Source: Callorhinus ursinus (Eukaryota; Chordata; Mammalia; Carnivora; Otariidae). Taken from it: a stretch of 64,000 nt of DNA. Numbering within the stretch: the stretch's first letter is position 1; every line of letters begins with the position of its first letter. Under the pieces are notes generated by a model. It did not search any database and was not told the DNA's origin. It saw nothing but the letters and a program-made list of their open reading frames with translations. The translations under genes and the position numbers were made by a program. The stretch is taken from the NCBI RefSeq assembly GCF_003265705.1, contig NW_020313056.1:9246188-9310187 (forward strand), read 5' to 3'. This document shows positions 24,701 through 31,165 of this stretch, in pieces.

Positions 24701-27700
24701 TCAGAGGGAGTCACGTCAGGAAGTGCGTTTTTAGAACTCCTTATGTTAAAGGGCCTGTAAGCTTCTATAATCTCACGTTGACCGGCGGCTGCCACGGGCA
24801 CCCCTGGGAAGCTTCTGGTCGCTGTTCGGTTCTTTTGCCCACACACCACTGCCTCACCAGTCTTTACTCTGAAGGTGTAAGCACTGGTCTGAGTCCTGAC
24901 TTCGTCCTCATGCAGGTGAAGGTGGGAAACCATACCGCAGAAGGAACAGGCACCAACAAGAAGGTGGCCAAACGCAACGCAGCCGAGAACATGCTGGAGA
25001 TCCTTGGTTTCAAAGTCCCACAGGCTCAGCCCACCAAACCAGCCCTCAAATCAGAGGAGAAGGTGACCGCTCGGGGCTCTGTGTCCTTGCTCTCTAATGG
25101 CAAGATGACCTCCTCGCCTCATCCTAGGGGACTCTGGCAACCTCCAGGGCCAGGCTTCAGGGCAAGGCTTCATCCTCCTGGCAGGAAAACAGCCCTGCTG
25201 AGCGGCATCCTATCCGTTTGGAGCATTATAATGTGGTCAGAAGGGGAGTTGCATGTCCGTGGCTCCGAGCGTGGCTCTGGGTTAAGTCGTTCTTGTTTCT
25301 GTATCTCTGTGGTCAGGGACGCTCTGCTGGAGGGCACCTCGCCCCTTTCCACCTGGAGGAGGATGGGCAACGGGGCTGCAGATGACCCCTGTCTGTGGCT
25401 GCCCTCGCGCTCGCAGTGGGGCCCGGGTGGCAGACCCGCGGCTTCAGACTTCTGCTGGTTGGGAAGCCGGCTTTGGGTTTTCTGGGACACCGACACACTG
25501 GGATTTACGGAAGGAAATTCGTAATTTCGATTCGGGATTCTTTTTTTTCTTTATGAATTGAACACTAGATACAAAACCTTCTGCCAAGATTGGTAAAGCA
25601 GTACCCTCAAGCGGGTTCTTGACCGAGCTTGTTTCCACTGAGAGGTCCCAGGATGGGACCCCTCCCTGTGCCAGCCATGCCAGCAGCGGGCTGTGGCCTC
25701 TGCCGTGGCCGCGGACACTCCTCAAAGAATTGGCACAGGGCCTGGACTTGGTTTTGGGGTTTTTCATTCCAAAATCTGATAGCGGATTCGTAACATCCTT
25801 ACCTTCTCAGAAAGGAGACCCGTGTTTGCAAAATTTTTCTCTCATAGCATTTCCCTGCCTGTTTGTTATCTTTGGAAATGTCACCTTTTCCTTGAATTGG
25901 ATATTAGTTCCAGAAAAGTCTTTGTTTAGCTTTCATCTAAAAGCTTCTTTTTCCCACCTTGGGGAAAGATCTAGCATCTCTGGCTCCCTCTGGTTAAACA
26001 TTCCCCTGTTCTCCTGTGAGTGCTGAGCAGAGCTCGGCCCCCAGCTCAGGAGGATTGTTAGCCTCCTCTGGTAGAGGACAGGCCGTGGGGGCAGGAGTGG
26101 CTCTGGGGCGGGCAGGGGGGACGGTGGTGGGGGGCACAGGAGGCTGCTGGGCCTGTCGGCGTGGGGGTAGGGCTTCTCTGCCGATTACCTCTTTATATTT
26201 CAAAAGGTTACAAACCACAGATGAAAGCTGGTTGGAGTTTTTATAGTTTCAGAGAGTAAGAACTAATTTTGCGACAGTTTGATTTCCGCTCATGGCCTTT
26301 TTTTTTTTTTTTTTTTTTTTTAAGACACCAATAAAAAAACCAGGGGATGGAAGAAAAGTAACCTTTTTTGAACCTGGCTCTGGGGATGAAAATGGGACTA
26401 GTAAGTGTGATGTTAATACTGTCTTGATCTGAATGTGAGTCTGGGCTTGGCGTGGCCCCTGGAACGACGAGCGGTGTTGAGCTCTGCGGCCCCCCTGAGC
26501 TGTCGTGTGCGCCGAGGGCGGGCCGGCGGGGTGGCAAAGGTCTTTCCTAGCAGCGCATGTGGCCTCGTGTTGATCTGTCTGCGTGTCCCTCCCTAGGCAA
26601 TAAAGAGGATGAGTTTAGGATGCCTTATCTTAGTCATCAGCAGCTGCCCGCGGGGATTCTTCCCATGGTGCCCGAGGTTGCCCAGGCCGTAGGAGTCAGT
26701 CAAGGACACCACACCAAAGATTTCACCAGGGCAGCTCCGAATCCGGCCAAGGCCACGGTAACTGCCATGATAGCCCGTGAGTTGTTGTATGGGGGCACCT
26801 CGCCCACAGCCGAGACCATTTTAAAGAATAACATCTCTTCAGGCCACGTACCCCACGGACCTCTTACAAGACCCTCTGAGCAGCTGGACTATCTTTCCAG
26901 AGTCCAGGGATTCCAGGTAACTGTTAGGCCGGAGCTGTGTGGTCTAGACCTCAGTGCACTCATCTTTTTGGGGTTTCTCTCAGAAAATGAGCCTTGCACC
27001 TCGTTTATTAATTCCAGGTCTTTATGTGGAGGAAGGGTGGAGGGTACCTGGTGGTCCTGAGGCGGGTGGAGGGAGTTCGGGAAAGTATGGGACAGGCCTG
27101 TATGGTAACAGAATCACCTTGTCCTTTGCTAATAAATAAGCTTTTACAAAATCCAGGCCAACCATAGTAACAAAGCTTCTCATCTTAGTGATAGTTCTAG
27201 CAAGAATGGATTCAGTGTGCTGGCCCTTTCAGCCTAGCAGAAAAGAACATGGCTTCTTTCAGGCCAAGTGTTTGGTACCCCCCTTCCCCCCGACCAGGGT
27301 TTTTAGGTAAGACATCTAGGTTCCTGGAAGATTTTAGAAGCTGGGGCCTGGGTCTGCTGCCTGCAGCCCTTGGTACCCCCAGCTGCAGGCCCCCCTGACA
27401 GTCTGCTGACTGAGCAGGAGTCGTGTCAGGTTGAGGGCAGGAGAAAGAGGTGTCCTCTCCATTTGCTGGGCCCCTTGCGTATTCGCCGCTTCCCTACTTG
27501 GCCTCGGTTTTCTTTTCCCCTCAGGTTGAATACAAAGACTTCCCCAAAAACAACAAGAACGAGTTTGTATCTCTTATCAATTGCTCCTCTCAGCCACCTC
27601 TGATCAGCCACGGTATTGGAAAGGATGTGGAGTCCTGCCATGACATGGTATGTTCCCCAGTGCTCCTGGCTCCTGCCTGTTGCTGGCTTTGGACAGATAG

Positions 27701-30365
27701 GAGAAGGGTTCTCCCGGAGACTTGGGTGCTTTTAATAGATTTCATATTTTTGAAGATTTCTTCCTTAGTTTATTGATTTTTCATTGTTTATCAGAATTCA
27801 TCAGCCTTAGACTCTCCTTCCCGTCCCGGTGCTCTTCCCCTCCCTGTGCTGGCCTGGGGGGTGGACTTGGATCCTGGACCGCCTCCACGCGCTGTGTCCA
27901 TTCCTCTCCTCCCAGAACACAGACCACACACCCAAGTTTGGGCAGCTGTAGAAAGCCCCTTATTTTGGTCTCCGTTCAGGTGAAGCTACCGTTAATGAGA
28001 AGTACGAAACTGAGAAAAGGAATTGATTAATCTAGGTGAACTGTGGTGTATACGCCTGATGGACTATAATGCATCCATCAAATTAACGTATTCTAACAAG
28101 GGAACATGACGGGTTTCTGTTTTAAAGCAGGATACAAAATGTGTAGTCTAGTTACTATAAAGTTAAAAATATTAAAAGAAAATAAAATTAGCAGAGGTTG
28201 TGATTCAGTGAGGTAAACATGGATAATTTATTTTGTAATTTGTATTTCAAATTGAAAGTCCAAATATTAAGGGAAAGTCTGGTTTAGTGGGACTCCCTGT
28301 TTTGTCCCTCGCCGACCTGTTCAAACAGCGTCTTGCTGTGGCCCTGGGCGGCGGTCGTGCTGACTCTTCTTTTCGTCCCTGCTAGGCTGCACTGAACATC
28401 TTAAAGTTGCTCTCGGAGTTGGACCAACCGAGTACAGAGATGCCAAGAACGGGAAATGGACCAATGTCTGTGTGAGTGAGCTGATTTACTCGGAAAGGCA
28501 GTTCTATTCCTCATTTGCATTAAATTCAAACCGTCTGCTCAAAATAGTAAGACACTCCCCTTCTGTCACTTTCTGTCCCTTTCCCTGAAAGGTTTCCAGG
28601 TTGTGAGCAGAGCTCTACTTTCTTAAAAAAAATTAGAATAGGTAATACATACACAGGGTTCAGACCCCACAGTGATTTCCAGAGATGCTGGGTGGTCAGT
28701 CTTGGCCCCCCCCCCACGCAGCCCTCACCCGTGTCCCTCTCCCTGCCCCCAGCCACACATCACAATGGTTATTAGTTTCTTATGTATCTTTCCTGTGTGT
28801 TTCTTTATGCAAATGCAATCGTGTATTTCTTGCATTATTCCTTTTCTCCCGGAGATCCCATACTACACACTCCTTCTCCTCCTCACTTTTTTCACTTGAC
28901 CGTGTATCCTGAGAAAACCGGAACCCCAGTGATCATAAACTGGTGCCTGTGCTGCTGGGCTTTAGTGTCTGATTTCTCCTCATTTTTAACATGGGTTAAG
29001 TTTTCTTACATTTCAAAACTGGCATCACTTTCATTTTTTTTCTTCCTTTAAGGTGTGGGAGGTGCTGAACCTTTTCTGGCCACCCCAACATATATACTGA
29101 AAATACTGAAACTGCTTTGAGAATTTGGAATTTCTGATACCTCCAGTGGGCTGAGAGACGTGCTGGGTAAAGAACCAGAGGCGGCAGTGGTGACGAAGAC
29201 GGGAACACAAGGAGGCGGCCGTGGCTGCGCTCGCGGGTGCTGTTTTGTCCCCACACACGGGCAGCTGCTGGGGGGCACGGCGGGGCCTGCCGTGTGGCCC
29301 CGGACCCCTCGGTGCTTGGCTGTGGCCACTGCTGTTTGGGCTGTGTGAAGGAAACCGGGAACAGAGCACGACCCTTTCTCAGAGTGGCTCACTCAAACCC
29401 TTGGGACACACCCTGGACACCCATGCCGGGGAGCGGGGCCGTAGACCAGCCCCAGAGCCGAAAGCACCAGAGAAAATCAAATGCTTCCTACTCAGCGCCA
29501 ACTAACCATTCTAGCGTGCTCTGGCCCCCGCCTCCGTGGCACCCGCACTGTCATCACCACTGCTTTCTCTCCCAAAAGAGATTACATATTCTTAGTTTTA
29601 TTATTTTCATTTTGACTGAAATGACACTATATAAATTTTCATCTGAGAGTTTCTCAATTGTATCTAGTTACATAGCACAGTTTAGAAACTTGTCTGAGAC
29701 TGACTCTATCAGTAATCCAATCAGCAAAGATCATATCCATGTGTATGTGGTTACACGTTTTGACTTTATTGGACTAACCCGGGACTGTTTCAGTGATGCA
29801 AACTGGGTGCCCTCCGGTTTAGCCGAAACAGTGCTGGACTTCTCAGAGTCCTTGATGAAGTCTCCCACGGTTGTATAAATTGGACAGTTTAGGAATTTTA
29901 AACTTTAATGATCATTTGGTTCCTTTTCTATTTTATTTTTGTTAATGCAACAGGACTTAAACAAATGAACTTTGATCTTTGTTTTAAAGATTATTAAAAA
30001 AAACTGTACATACATATGGCTCTTGAGGACACGTAGCTTTCACTACACTACAGGATATGGTCTCCACGTAGTACATATAAACCCGCAGATGGATTTCCTT
30101 GAGTGCTTTGTACTGTTGATTACATCTCCATGTAGGGCTGAAAAGAATGACCCATGTTTATCTCAGAAACTGTGTTGCTTTTGATGTTGTGTTACTGGGC
30201 ACAGAAGCGTGTGCAGTTAAGGTCCTGCATATGGTCCAGATTAAAAGCACCGTAGCCTTGCGAGTTAAGTACCGCTTCAATTCATTGTTTACGCTGGAAT
30301 TTTTTCTCCCCATGGAATGTAAGTAAAACTTAGTGTTTGTCACCAATAAATGGTAATACTAAATT
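228..30365 (+). CDS. STAU1: STAU1 gene (Staufen homolog 1), 3' portion; CDS joined from 12 exons
   Basis: Staufen-1 binds double-stranded RNA structures. It acts in mRNA transport on microtubule-linked RNPs, translational control and Staufen-mediated decay with UPF1 (known for the family). Joining 2340-2478, 3957-4143, 13670-13768, 21003-21215, 22939-23082, 24916-25062, 26325-26400, 26597-26916, 27525-27647, 28386-28471 and 29053-29068 gives an unbroken frame. The 55-kDa form starts at ATG 2378 and has 503 codons. Domains by residue: partial dsRBD2 about 46-90, dsRBD3 about 112-178 with a KKISKK basic patch, basic NLS-like linker about 180-200, dsRBD4 about 210-282 with NKKVAKR, tubulin-binding region about 283-400, dsRBD5-like C-terminus about 420-490. 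All introns are GT-AG. An in-frame ATG at 2399 is an alternative start; both ATGs have a pyrimidine at -3, so their context is weak. The protein is 7 residues longer than the remembered human 55-kDa form because of 4123-4143. The 5' exons and promoter lie upstream of the window. Confidence 0.97.
560..940. mobile_element. MER20-like DNA transposon fragment
   Basis: One end reads TGGTTCCCAATCTCTGGTCC and the other reads GCTTGGGGACCACTGAC, in inverted style. The interior resembles GGTCCTGAGAGGTGGGGG. It is an eroded hAT-type MER element in the first STAU1 intron. Confidence 0.5.
2340..2478 (+). CDS. STAU1: STAU1 exon with the 55-kDa start codon
   Basis: It encodes (E)[12 protein letters not shown] then [16 protein letters not shown] and the stretch up to GGAYPPR. 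The acceptor is TGTTGCAG and the donor AAG|GTATGT, leaving phase 2. ATG at 2378-2380 starts the 55-kDa isoform; the 63-kDa isoform reads through from upstream exons. Another ATG is at 2399-2401. Confidence 0.95.
2667..2866 (+). mobile_element. Can-SINE (SINEC), STAU1 intron, sense
   Basis: It has the head GGGGCGCCTGGGTGGCTCAG, a CT-rich body and an (AAAT)n tail. Imperfect target duplications CTGTCGCTAG and CTGTCACTAG flank it. Confidence 0.93.
3010..3221 (-). mobile_element. Can-SINE, STAU1 intron, antisense
   Basis: A T-rich tail, GA repeat and GAGCCACCCAGGCACCCC head in reverse complement. A pure (GA)n run is at 3055-3076. Confidence 0.92.
3957..4143 (+). CDS. STAU1: STAU1 exon coding dsRBD2 (with 21-nt 3' extension)
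   Basis: It encodes [20 protein letters not shown] and the [16 protein letters not shown] helix of dsRBD2. The acceptor is TTTCAG at 3951-3956 and the donor CAG|GTGGGT. The last seven codons (4123-4143, GRRPGEQ) lie beyond the point where the human protein passes from ERLE straight to VNGRES. At that point the genome reads GAG|GGGAGG, which lacks the GT of a donor, so the downstream donor is the only obvious one. The phase is 0 and matches the next exon. Confidence 0.93.
4500..4900. mobile_element. Ancient eutherian interspersed repeat (family not named)
   Basis: CTATTGCCGCATAACAAACC, then TTTAGGCAGGGCTTGGCATG, TCAAGATGGCTGCTCCCTCA and TTGGCTGAGAGCTCAGCCGG are phrases of a common old MER-type element. 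I do not assign the family. Confidence 0.6.
4995..5075 (-). mobile_element. Short old L1 fragment
   Basis: The motif AAATTCACACAACATAAATT followed by a TGTACAGTTCAGT phrase is typical of reverse-complemented L1M 3' sequence. The boundaries are approximate. Confidence 0.5.
5490..5700 (+). mobile_element. MER5A-like fragment, eroded
   Basis: TCAGAACCACTTGAGAAGTT, TCCAACCCACACGATTCTAA and an end near GGGTTTGGGAACCCCTGG suggest an eroded hAT-type element. Confidence 0.4.
6169..6350 (-). mobile_element. Can-SINE, antisense, eroded
   Basis: It is flanked by similar GAGACATTTTTA and GGGACATTTTTA. The head is degraded (CCAGGTGTCCC). Confidence 0.85.
6380..6900. mobile_element. Probable old L1 fragment
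   Basis: Weak similarity in phrases such as GGACTGGAATTGCATGGCAA and CCTCTGCCAACAGGGTGTGA suggests an eroded LINE segment. The family is uncertain. Confidence 0.35.
7020..7190 (+). mobile_element. L2-like fragment, split by a SINE
   Basis: Phrases of the form GGCATCATGCTAGGCCCTGA and CCCTGGTGGAGTTTCATT resemble L2 3' sequence. Related material (GGTCCTGCGTTGGGAATG) continues after the SINE, at 7393-7525. Confidence 0.5.
7197..7390 (-). mobile_element. Can-SINE, antisense, inserted in L2-like sequence
   Basis: A (GA)n block, then GATCATGACCTGAGCCGAGA and a CACCCAGGCACCC head. The flanks CAGATGTCT and CAGCTGTCT match. Confidence 0.9.
7600..7890 (+). mobile_element. Old L1 3'-region fragment
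   Basis: The order AATAGCTACAGTATTTGTAA, CCACTAGTAGGGAAGTGGTT, then TAAAAGTGCC resembles eroded sense L1 3' sequence. No coding potential. Confidence 0.4.
9451..9666 (-). mobile_element. Can-SINE, antisense
   Basis: It is flanked by TGCTATTTTAATTT and TGCTGTTTTAATTT. The body reads GAGCCACCCAGGTGCCC at the head. Confidence 0.92.
10168..10372 (+). mobile_element. MER5A-like DNA transposon fragment
   Basis: It begins AGCAGTGAATCTCCACTCTG, carries CCAAGTGATCCTGATGCTGC and ends AAGAAACACTGG. This matches the MER5A type with its CAGTGGTTCT-like ends. Confidence 0.65.
11110..12345 (-). mobile_element. L1-type LINE fragment (minus strand)
   Basis: On the plus strand it shows typical reverse-complement L1 3'-region phrases: AAGGTCCATCCATGTTGTAG, GAGTAATACTCCATTGTGTG and TACTGTGAATAATGCTGCTG. 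It is interrupted by a 26-base poly-C run at 11292-11317. No open reverse transcriptase frame remains. Confidence 0.8.
11292..11317. repeat. Poly-C homopolymer, 26 bases
   Basis: An uninterrupted C run lies within the L1 fragment; its length is likely to be polymorphic or uncertain. Confidence 0.95.
12720..13025. other. Unique intronic block with retained CpGs
   Basis: It carries about a dozen CpG sites (ACGGAGG, CCGCGG, GCGCCGATAG, CGCACCGAG) in AT-rich surroundings. No repeat family is recognised. The minus strand has a 90-codon open frame that runs into a donor-like CCAG|GTAAGC, but no protein family is recognisable. Confidence 0.4.
13670..13768 (+). CDS. STAU1: STAU1 exon, linker and N-terminal helix of dsRBD3
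   Basis: These 33 codons read [18 protein letters not shown] then [15 protein letters not shown]. The acceptor is TTTCTTTAG and the donor GAG|GTAAGC, phase 0 on both sides. The acidic linker precedes helix 1 of dsRBD3, the main RNA-binding domain. Confidence 0.97.
13921..14114 (-). mobile_element. Can-SINE, antisense, 150 bp after a dsRBD3 exon
   Basis: It has a full antisense body ending GAGCCACCCAGGCGCCCC. Target duplication CTTAGTAAAGCA and CTTAGCAAAGCA. Confidence 0.92.
14684..15066 (-). mobile_element. Can-SINE, antisense, split by an inner SINE
   Basis: It is flanked by perfect GGTCTTTCAGAG target duplications (14672-14683 and 15067-15078). The inner copy at 14835-15029 divides it. 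Confidence 0.92.
14835..15029 (+). mobile_element. Can-SINE, sense, nested in an antisense SINE
   Basis: It reads from GGGGCACCTGGGTGGCTCAG to an A-rich end. The flanks GTTGGATGCCTA and GTTGGTGCCTA are its target duplication, lying inside the older SINE. Confidence 0.9.
15171..15351 (-). mobile_element. Can-SINE, antisense
   Basis: It is flanked by GGGCATTTGCTTT on both sides. Its 5' end (GAGGCACACAGGG) is slightly damaged. Confidence 0.9.
15429..15460 (+). mobile_element. Can-SINE head fragment
   Basis: Only the head GAGCACCTGGGTGGCTCAG remains, followed directly by A's. Confidence 0.75.
16101..16297 (+). repeat. Copy 1 of local duplication (old L1M-type sequence)
   Basis: It begins TTGAATATTTTATTTTGAAA and ends at AACAGTTCGCAGC. 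It matches 17338-17451 joined directly to 17701-17771, so about 249 bp present in copy 2 are absent here, the joint lying near 16212-16225. The sequence type resembles a common old L1 3'-region fragment. Confidence 0.75.
17338..18060 (+). repeat. Copy 2 of local duplication within an old L1M-type fragment
   Basis: It contains both blocks shared with 16101-16297 plus the 249-bp interior. It continues into further sequence of the same old repeat type (TTCCCTCATGATTAG, GAGCATCACATGAAGGC) and is interrupted by a poly-C run near 17919-17941. Confidence 0.6.
18250..18389 (+). mobile_element. Can-SINE, older short subfamily, sense
   Basis: The body carries CTCTTGATCTTGGGGTCGTG and GTAGAGCTTAC. It is flanked by GTTATTGTCATTCATT on both sides. 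Confidence 0.85.
18490..18815 (-). mobile_element. Old L1 3'-end fragment (minus strand)
   Basis: The plus strand reads GAGGTATAACTTACATACAG, CAAGACCTAAAACCTCTTTC and ACATAAATGGAATTACAGAG. These are characteristic of reverse-complemented old L1 3' ends. Confidence 0.65.
18827..19114 (-). mobile_element. Can-SINE, antisense, split and truncated
   Basis: The tail half (18827-18853) and body (19042-19114) are split by the inner SINE at 18854-19041. The head is missing where it joins the ATP5PD pseudogene. Confidence 0.8.
18854..19041 (+). mobile_element. Can-SINE, sense, nested
   Basis: It starts GGGGCGCCTGGGTGGCTCAG and ends in AATAAATAAAATC with A's. It sits in the TTTATTTA part of the outer SINE. 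Confidence 0.92.
19115..19660 (+). pseudogene. ATP5PD: Processed pseudogene of ATP5PD (mitochondrial ATP synthase subunit d)
   Basis: An intronless copy reads KLTLKTIDW, then [20 protein letters not shown] and [20 protein letters not shown], ending [14 protein letters not shown] in a second frame. It matches subunit d of the F1Fo peripheral stalk. The frame is broken by TAG at 19428-19430, a one-base shift near 19460 and a short deletion and shift near 19486. The coding start and first few codons are missing. Parent-like 3' UTR and an A-run (about 19652) follow the stop at 19577-19579, as expected of an L1-mediated retrocopy. It lies in a STAU1 intron, in the same orientation. The 5' end abuts a truncated SINE. 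Confidence 0.9.
19759..19946 (-). mobile_element. Can-SINE, antisense, young type
   Basis: It is flanked by TCATTGTTTGCC on both sides. The body has AGCAGGGAGCCCGATGCGGG. Confidence 0.93.
20160..20560. mobile_element. Probable old L1 fragment
   Basis: An AT-rich stretch with phrases such as AAAGCTGCATAGCAACCAGG resembles eroded LINE sequence, and it includes a short TG/CA-rich microsatellite near 20360-20405. Low confidence. Confidence 0.35.
20985..21002 (+). promoter_or_regulatory. STAU1: Alternative 3' splice site adding SFPLKQ to dsRBD3
   Basis: An AG at 20983-20984 (CACTCAG) precedes 18 nt that read tct ttc cct ctg aaa cag (SFPLKQ) and end in the AG of the main acceptor. The insert falls between NFE and VARES within dsRBD3. 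A mammalian Staufen-1 isoform with a six-residue insertion in dsRBD3 and reduced RNA binding is known. The tandem acceptor shown here matches it. Confidence 0.8.
21003..21215 (+). CDS. STAU1: STAU1 exon, body of dsRBD3 and basic linker
   Basis: These 71 codons begin [17 protein letters not shown] and contain the RNA-contacting region [12 protein letters not shown]. They end in the basic linker [17 protein letters not shown], the family's nuclear localisation region. The donor AGG|GTAAGA is phase 0. A competing AG 18 nt upstream (ends 20984) would add six codons in frame; see the alternative acceptor entry. Confidence 0.97.
21728..21942 (-). mobile_element. Can-SINE, antisense, young, at the edge of a Tigger element
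   Basis: A perfect target duplication TGTCAGTATACAGTTT flanks it, and a run of more than 25 T starts it. Near-consensus body. Confidence 0.93.
21950..22315. mobile_element. Tigger-like non-autonomous DNA transposon
   Basis: The ends TTTTGACCCTTGAACAGCAC (near 21955) and GTTGTTCGAGGGCCAGC (near 22291) are imperfect inverted copies. The interior has phrases such as AACGGCCTACTGTTGACCAG typical of Tigger-derived MER elements. A SINE inserted next to its left end has duplicated TGTCAGTATACAGTTT. Confidence 0.7.
22519..22540. repeat. (GT)n microsatellite
   Basis: A pure GT run of about 11 units lies in the intron after the dsRBD3 exon. A shorter GT run is at 22135-22148. Confidence 0.9.
22939..23082 (+). 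CDS. STAU1: STAU1 exon, N-terminal half of dsRBD4
   Basis: These 48 codons contain [17 protein letters not shown] and [13 protein letters not shown]. The acceptor is GTCCTCAG and the donor CAG|GTGGGT, phase 0. The first eight codons (LQSSTDCG) differ at most positions from the remembered human counterpart PQTSPEYG, while the following dsRBD4 sequence is nearly identical. Confidence 0.97.
23171..23289 (+). repeat. Arm 1 of an intronic inverted repeat
   Basis: This arm, in the STAU1 intron that splits dsRBD4, is the reverse complement of 24023-24145. By eye there are about 10 mismatches and one 4-nt indel over about 120 positions. It includes GCTGCTGAGTCAGCAGG. It is not a Can-SINE or any family I recognise. 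Confidence 0.9.
24023..24145 (-). repeat. Arm 2 of an intronic inverted repeat
   Basis: This is the partner of 23171-23289, in reverse orientation and 733 nt downstream. Both arms are retained in the STAU1 pre-mRNA until splicing and could pair into a stem of about 120 bp. Its CpGs (GTGCGCACGC) are TpG or CpA in arm 1, so arm 2 may be nearer the ancestral state. Confidence 0.9.
24916..25062 (+). CDS. STAU1: STAU1 exon, C-terminal half of dsRBD4
   Basis: These 49 codons start [20 protein letters not shown] and end [25 protein letters not shown] is the RNA-binding lysine patch and helix 2. The acceptor is CATGCAG and the donor AAG|GTGACC, phase 0. Confidence 0.97.
26298..26321 (+). repeat. T24 homopolymer serving as polypyrimidine tract
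   Basis: Twenty-four T's run directly into the AAG acceptor of the STAU1 exon at 26325. No other tract separates it from the AG. Confidence 0.9.
26325..26400 (+). CDS. STAU1: STAU1 exon, start of tubulin-binding region
   Basis: It encodes [19 protein letters not shown] and GDENGT with a split Ser. The acceptor is a run of 24 T (26298-26321) directly followed by AAG; the donor is CTA|GTAAGT, phase 1. The exon is 76 nt. Confidence 0.96.
26597..26916 (+). CDS. STAU1: STAU1 exon, tubulin-binding region to start of dsRBD5 module
   Basis: This 320-nt exon completes the split Ser and then encodes [20 protein letters not shown] through [14 protein letters not shown]. It includes the conserved Staufen-swapping-motif neighbourhood ([17 protein letters not shown]). 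The acceptor is CCCTAG and the donor CAG|GTAACT, phase 0. Confidence 0.97.
27525..27647 (+). CDS. STAU1: STAU1 exon, dsRBD5 beta strands
   Basis: These 41 codons begin [18 protein letters not shown] and end [10 protein letters not shown]. The acceptor is CCCTCAG and the donor ATG|GTATGT, phase 0. dsRBD5 serves protein-protein contact and dimerisation rather than RNA binding in this family. Confidence 0.97.
28040..28190 (+). mobile_element. Old L1 3'-region fragment
   Basis: GAACTGTGGTGTATACGCCT and ACTATAATGCATCCATCAAA are eroded forms of the common L1 3' phrases about an estimated single-site image. Short fragment. Confidence 0.4.
28386..28471 (+). CDS. STAU1: STAU1 exon, last helix of dsRBD5
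   Basis: It encodes [17 protein letters not shown] then [11 protein letters not shown] and a split Val. The donor CTGT|GTGAGT is phase 2. Reading through the junction without splicing would hit TGA at once. Confidence 0.96.
28620..28920. mobile_element. Probable old L1 fragment
   Basis: It is similar in style to 20160-20560 (AATAGGTAATACATACACAG, then CTTATGTATCTTTCC and CTTGACCGTGTATCCTGAG). It fills most of the last STAU1 intron. Confidence 0.35.
29053..29068 (+). CDS. STAU1: STAU1 last coding exon segment and stop
   Basis: After the acceptor CCTTTAAG, the bases complete Val and encode C-G-R-C followed by TGA (29066-29068). This matches the conserved SVCGRC tail. The 3' UTR follows in the same exon. 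Confidence 0.96.
29069..30365 (+). other. STAU1: STAU1 3' untranslated region
   Basis: This stretch of about 1.3 kb is contiguous with the stop codon, has no recognisable SINE and becomes AT-rich toward its end. The end is placed about 15 nt after the AATAAA at 30345-30350. A second AATAAA at 30534-30539 could give a longer form. A 213-codon open frame in its first 800 bases has no recognisable features and starts in a GC-rich stretch. Confidence 0.75.
30345..30350 (+). terminator. STAU1: STAU1 polyadenylation signal AATAAA
   Basis: A canonical hexamer lies about 1.28 kb after the stop and is followed by a T-rich stretch at 30364-30372. A second hexamer at 30534-30539 is a possible distal site. 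Confidence 0.65.
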
Positions 30366-31054
30366 TTTTTTTTGTTAATTTATTCTCAAATGCCACTACT
30401 GCTAGGTTGGTCCCCTCCCAACCTGCCTCCTACCCTTTTTTTAAGAAAGAAAAAAAAAACTTTGTAATGCTTGTGACTTCTGTTTGGGCAAAATTCTGAA
30501 GATCTGAAATAACTTTATATCAAACCATTGATCAATAAACAGATACTAATGAATTTTTGGTCCTTCTGAGCAGTAACTAAAGAAGTGAGAGCAGAGGTGA
30601 GTGAGGGTGTGGAAGTACAGCGTGGGGGCGCCCAGGCAAGGGGAGGTGCCTCTCCTCTGGACCGGACACTGTTATCCAAAGAATGAGCCCGAAGAGGAGA
30701 GAGACTTCTAACACTTCGAGTCTCCTCCCTTCCAGCGGGTGCTCTCACACTCGGAGTCGTCAAGGTGAGGCCCTGCGTTCAGGCCTGCGTTCACTCCTCA
30801 GAGTGGGCTGGTGGCTGTGTGGCTTGTGTTCTTGAAGGACAGTTCACGTTTATGAACCGGCCTGTGGGCTGGACTGTCAGAATGACAAAGTGGTCAGAAG
30901 GTTATGGAAAAGTGCTCGGCAACAGAAGGGAGTTCAACAACATTGCAGGGATAAAAGCAGTGAAAGGAAAAACATTCTCCCTTCCCCAGTTCTGGAGTCA
31001 GCCATTTATTCTGGTTCCCTTTAGTGACGAGAGCATCTAAAAACCAGGGTGTGG

Positions 31055-31165
31055 GGGGGCGGGTGCCTGGCTGGGCTCAGTCCACAGAGCATGTGACACT
31101 TGATCTGGGAGCTGTGAGTTTGAGCCCCACGCCAGGCATAAAAGATTACTTAAAGAGAAAAGAAA
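31055..31165 (+). mobile_element. Can-SINE, older short subfamily
   Basis: The body carries GAGCATGTGACACTTGATCT and GTGAGTTTGAGCCCCACGCC, ending AAAAGATTACTTAAAG. Confidence 0.85.

Noticed and set aside
25060..25200. Retained-intron extension of the dsRBD4 exon as a coding isoform
   Set aside because: The exon has a good donor at 25063 and joins perfectly to 26325; the downstream reading shows no conservation that I can see.
24694..25524. Open frame of 276 codons on the plus strand
   Set aside because: It is the dsRBD4 exon (24916-25062) read through both flanking introns; the flanks show no conserved sequence.
29237..29878. Open frame of 213 codons in the STAU1 3' UTR
   Set aside because: It lies after the normal stop, carries no recognisable domain and its first part is merely GC-rich.
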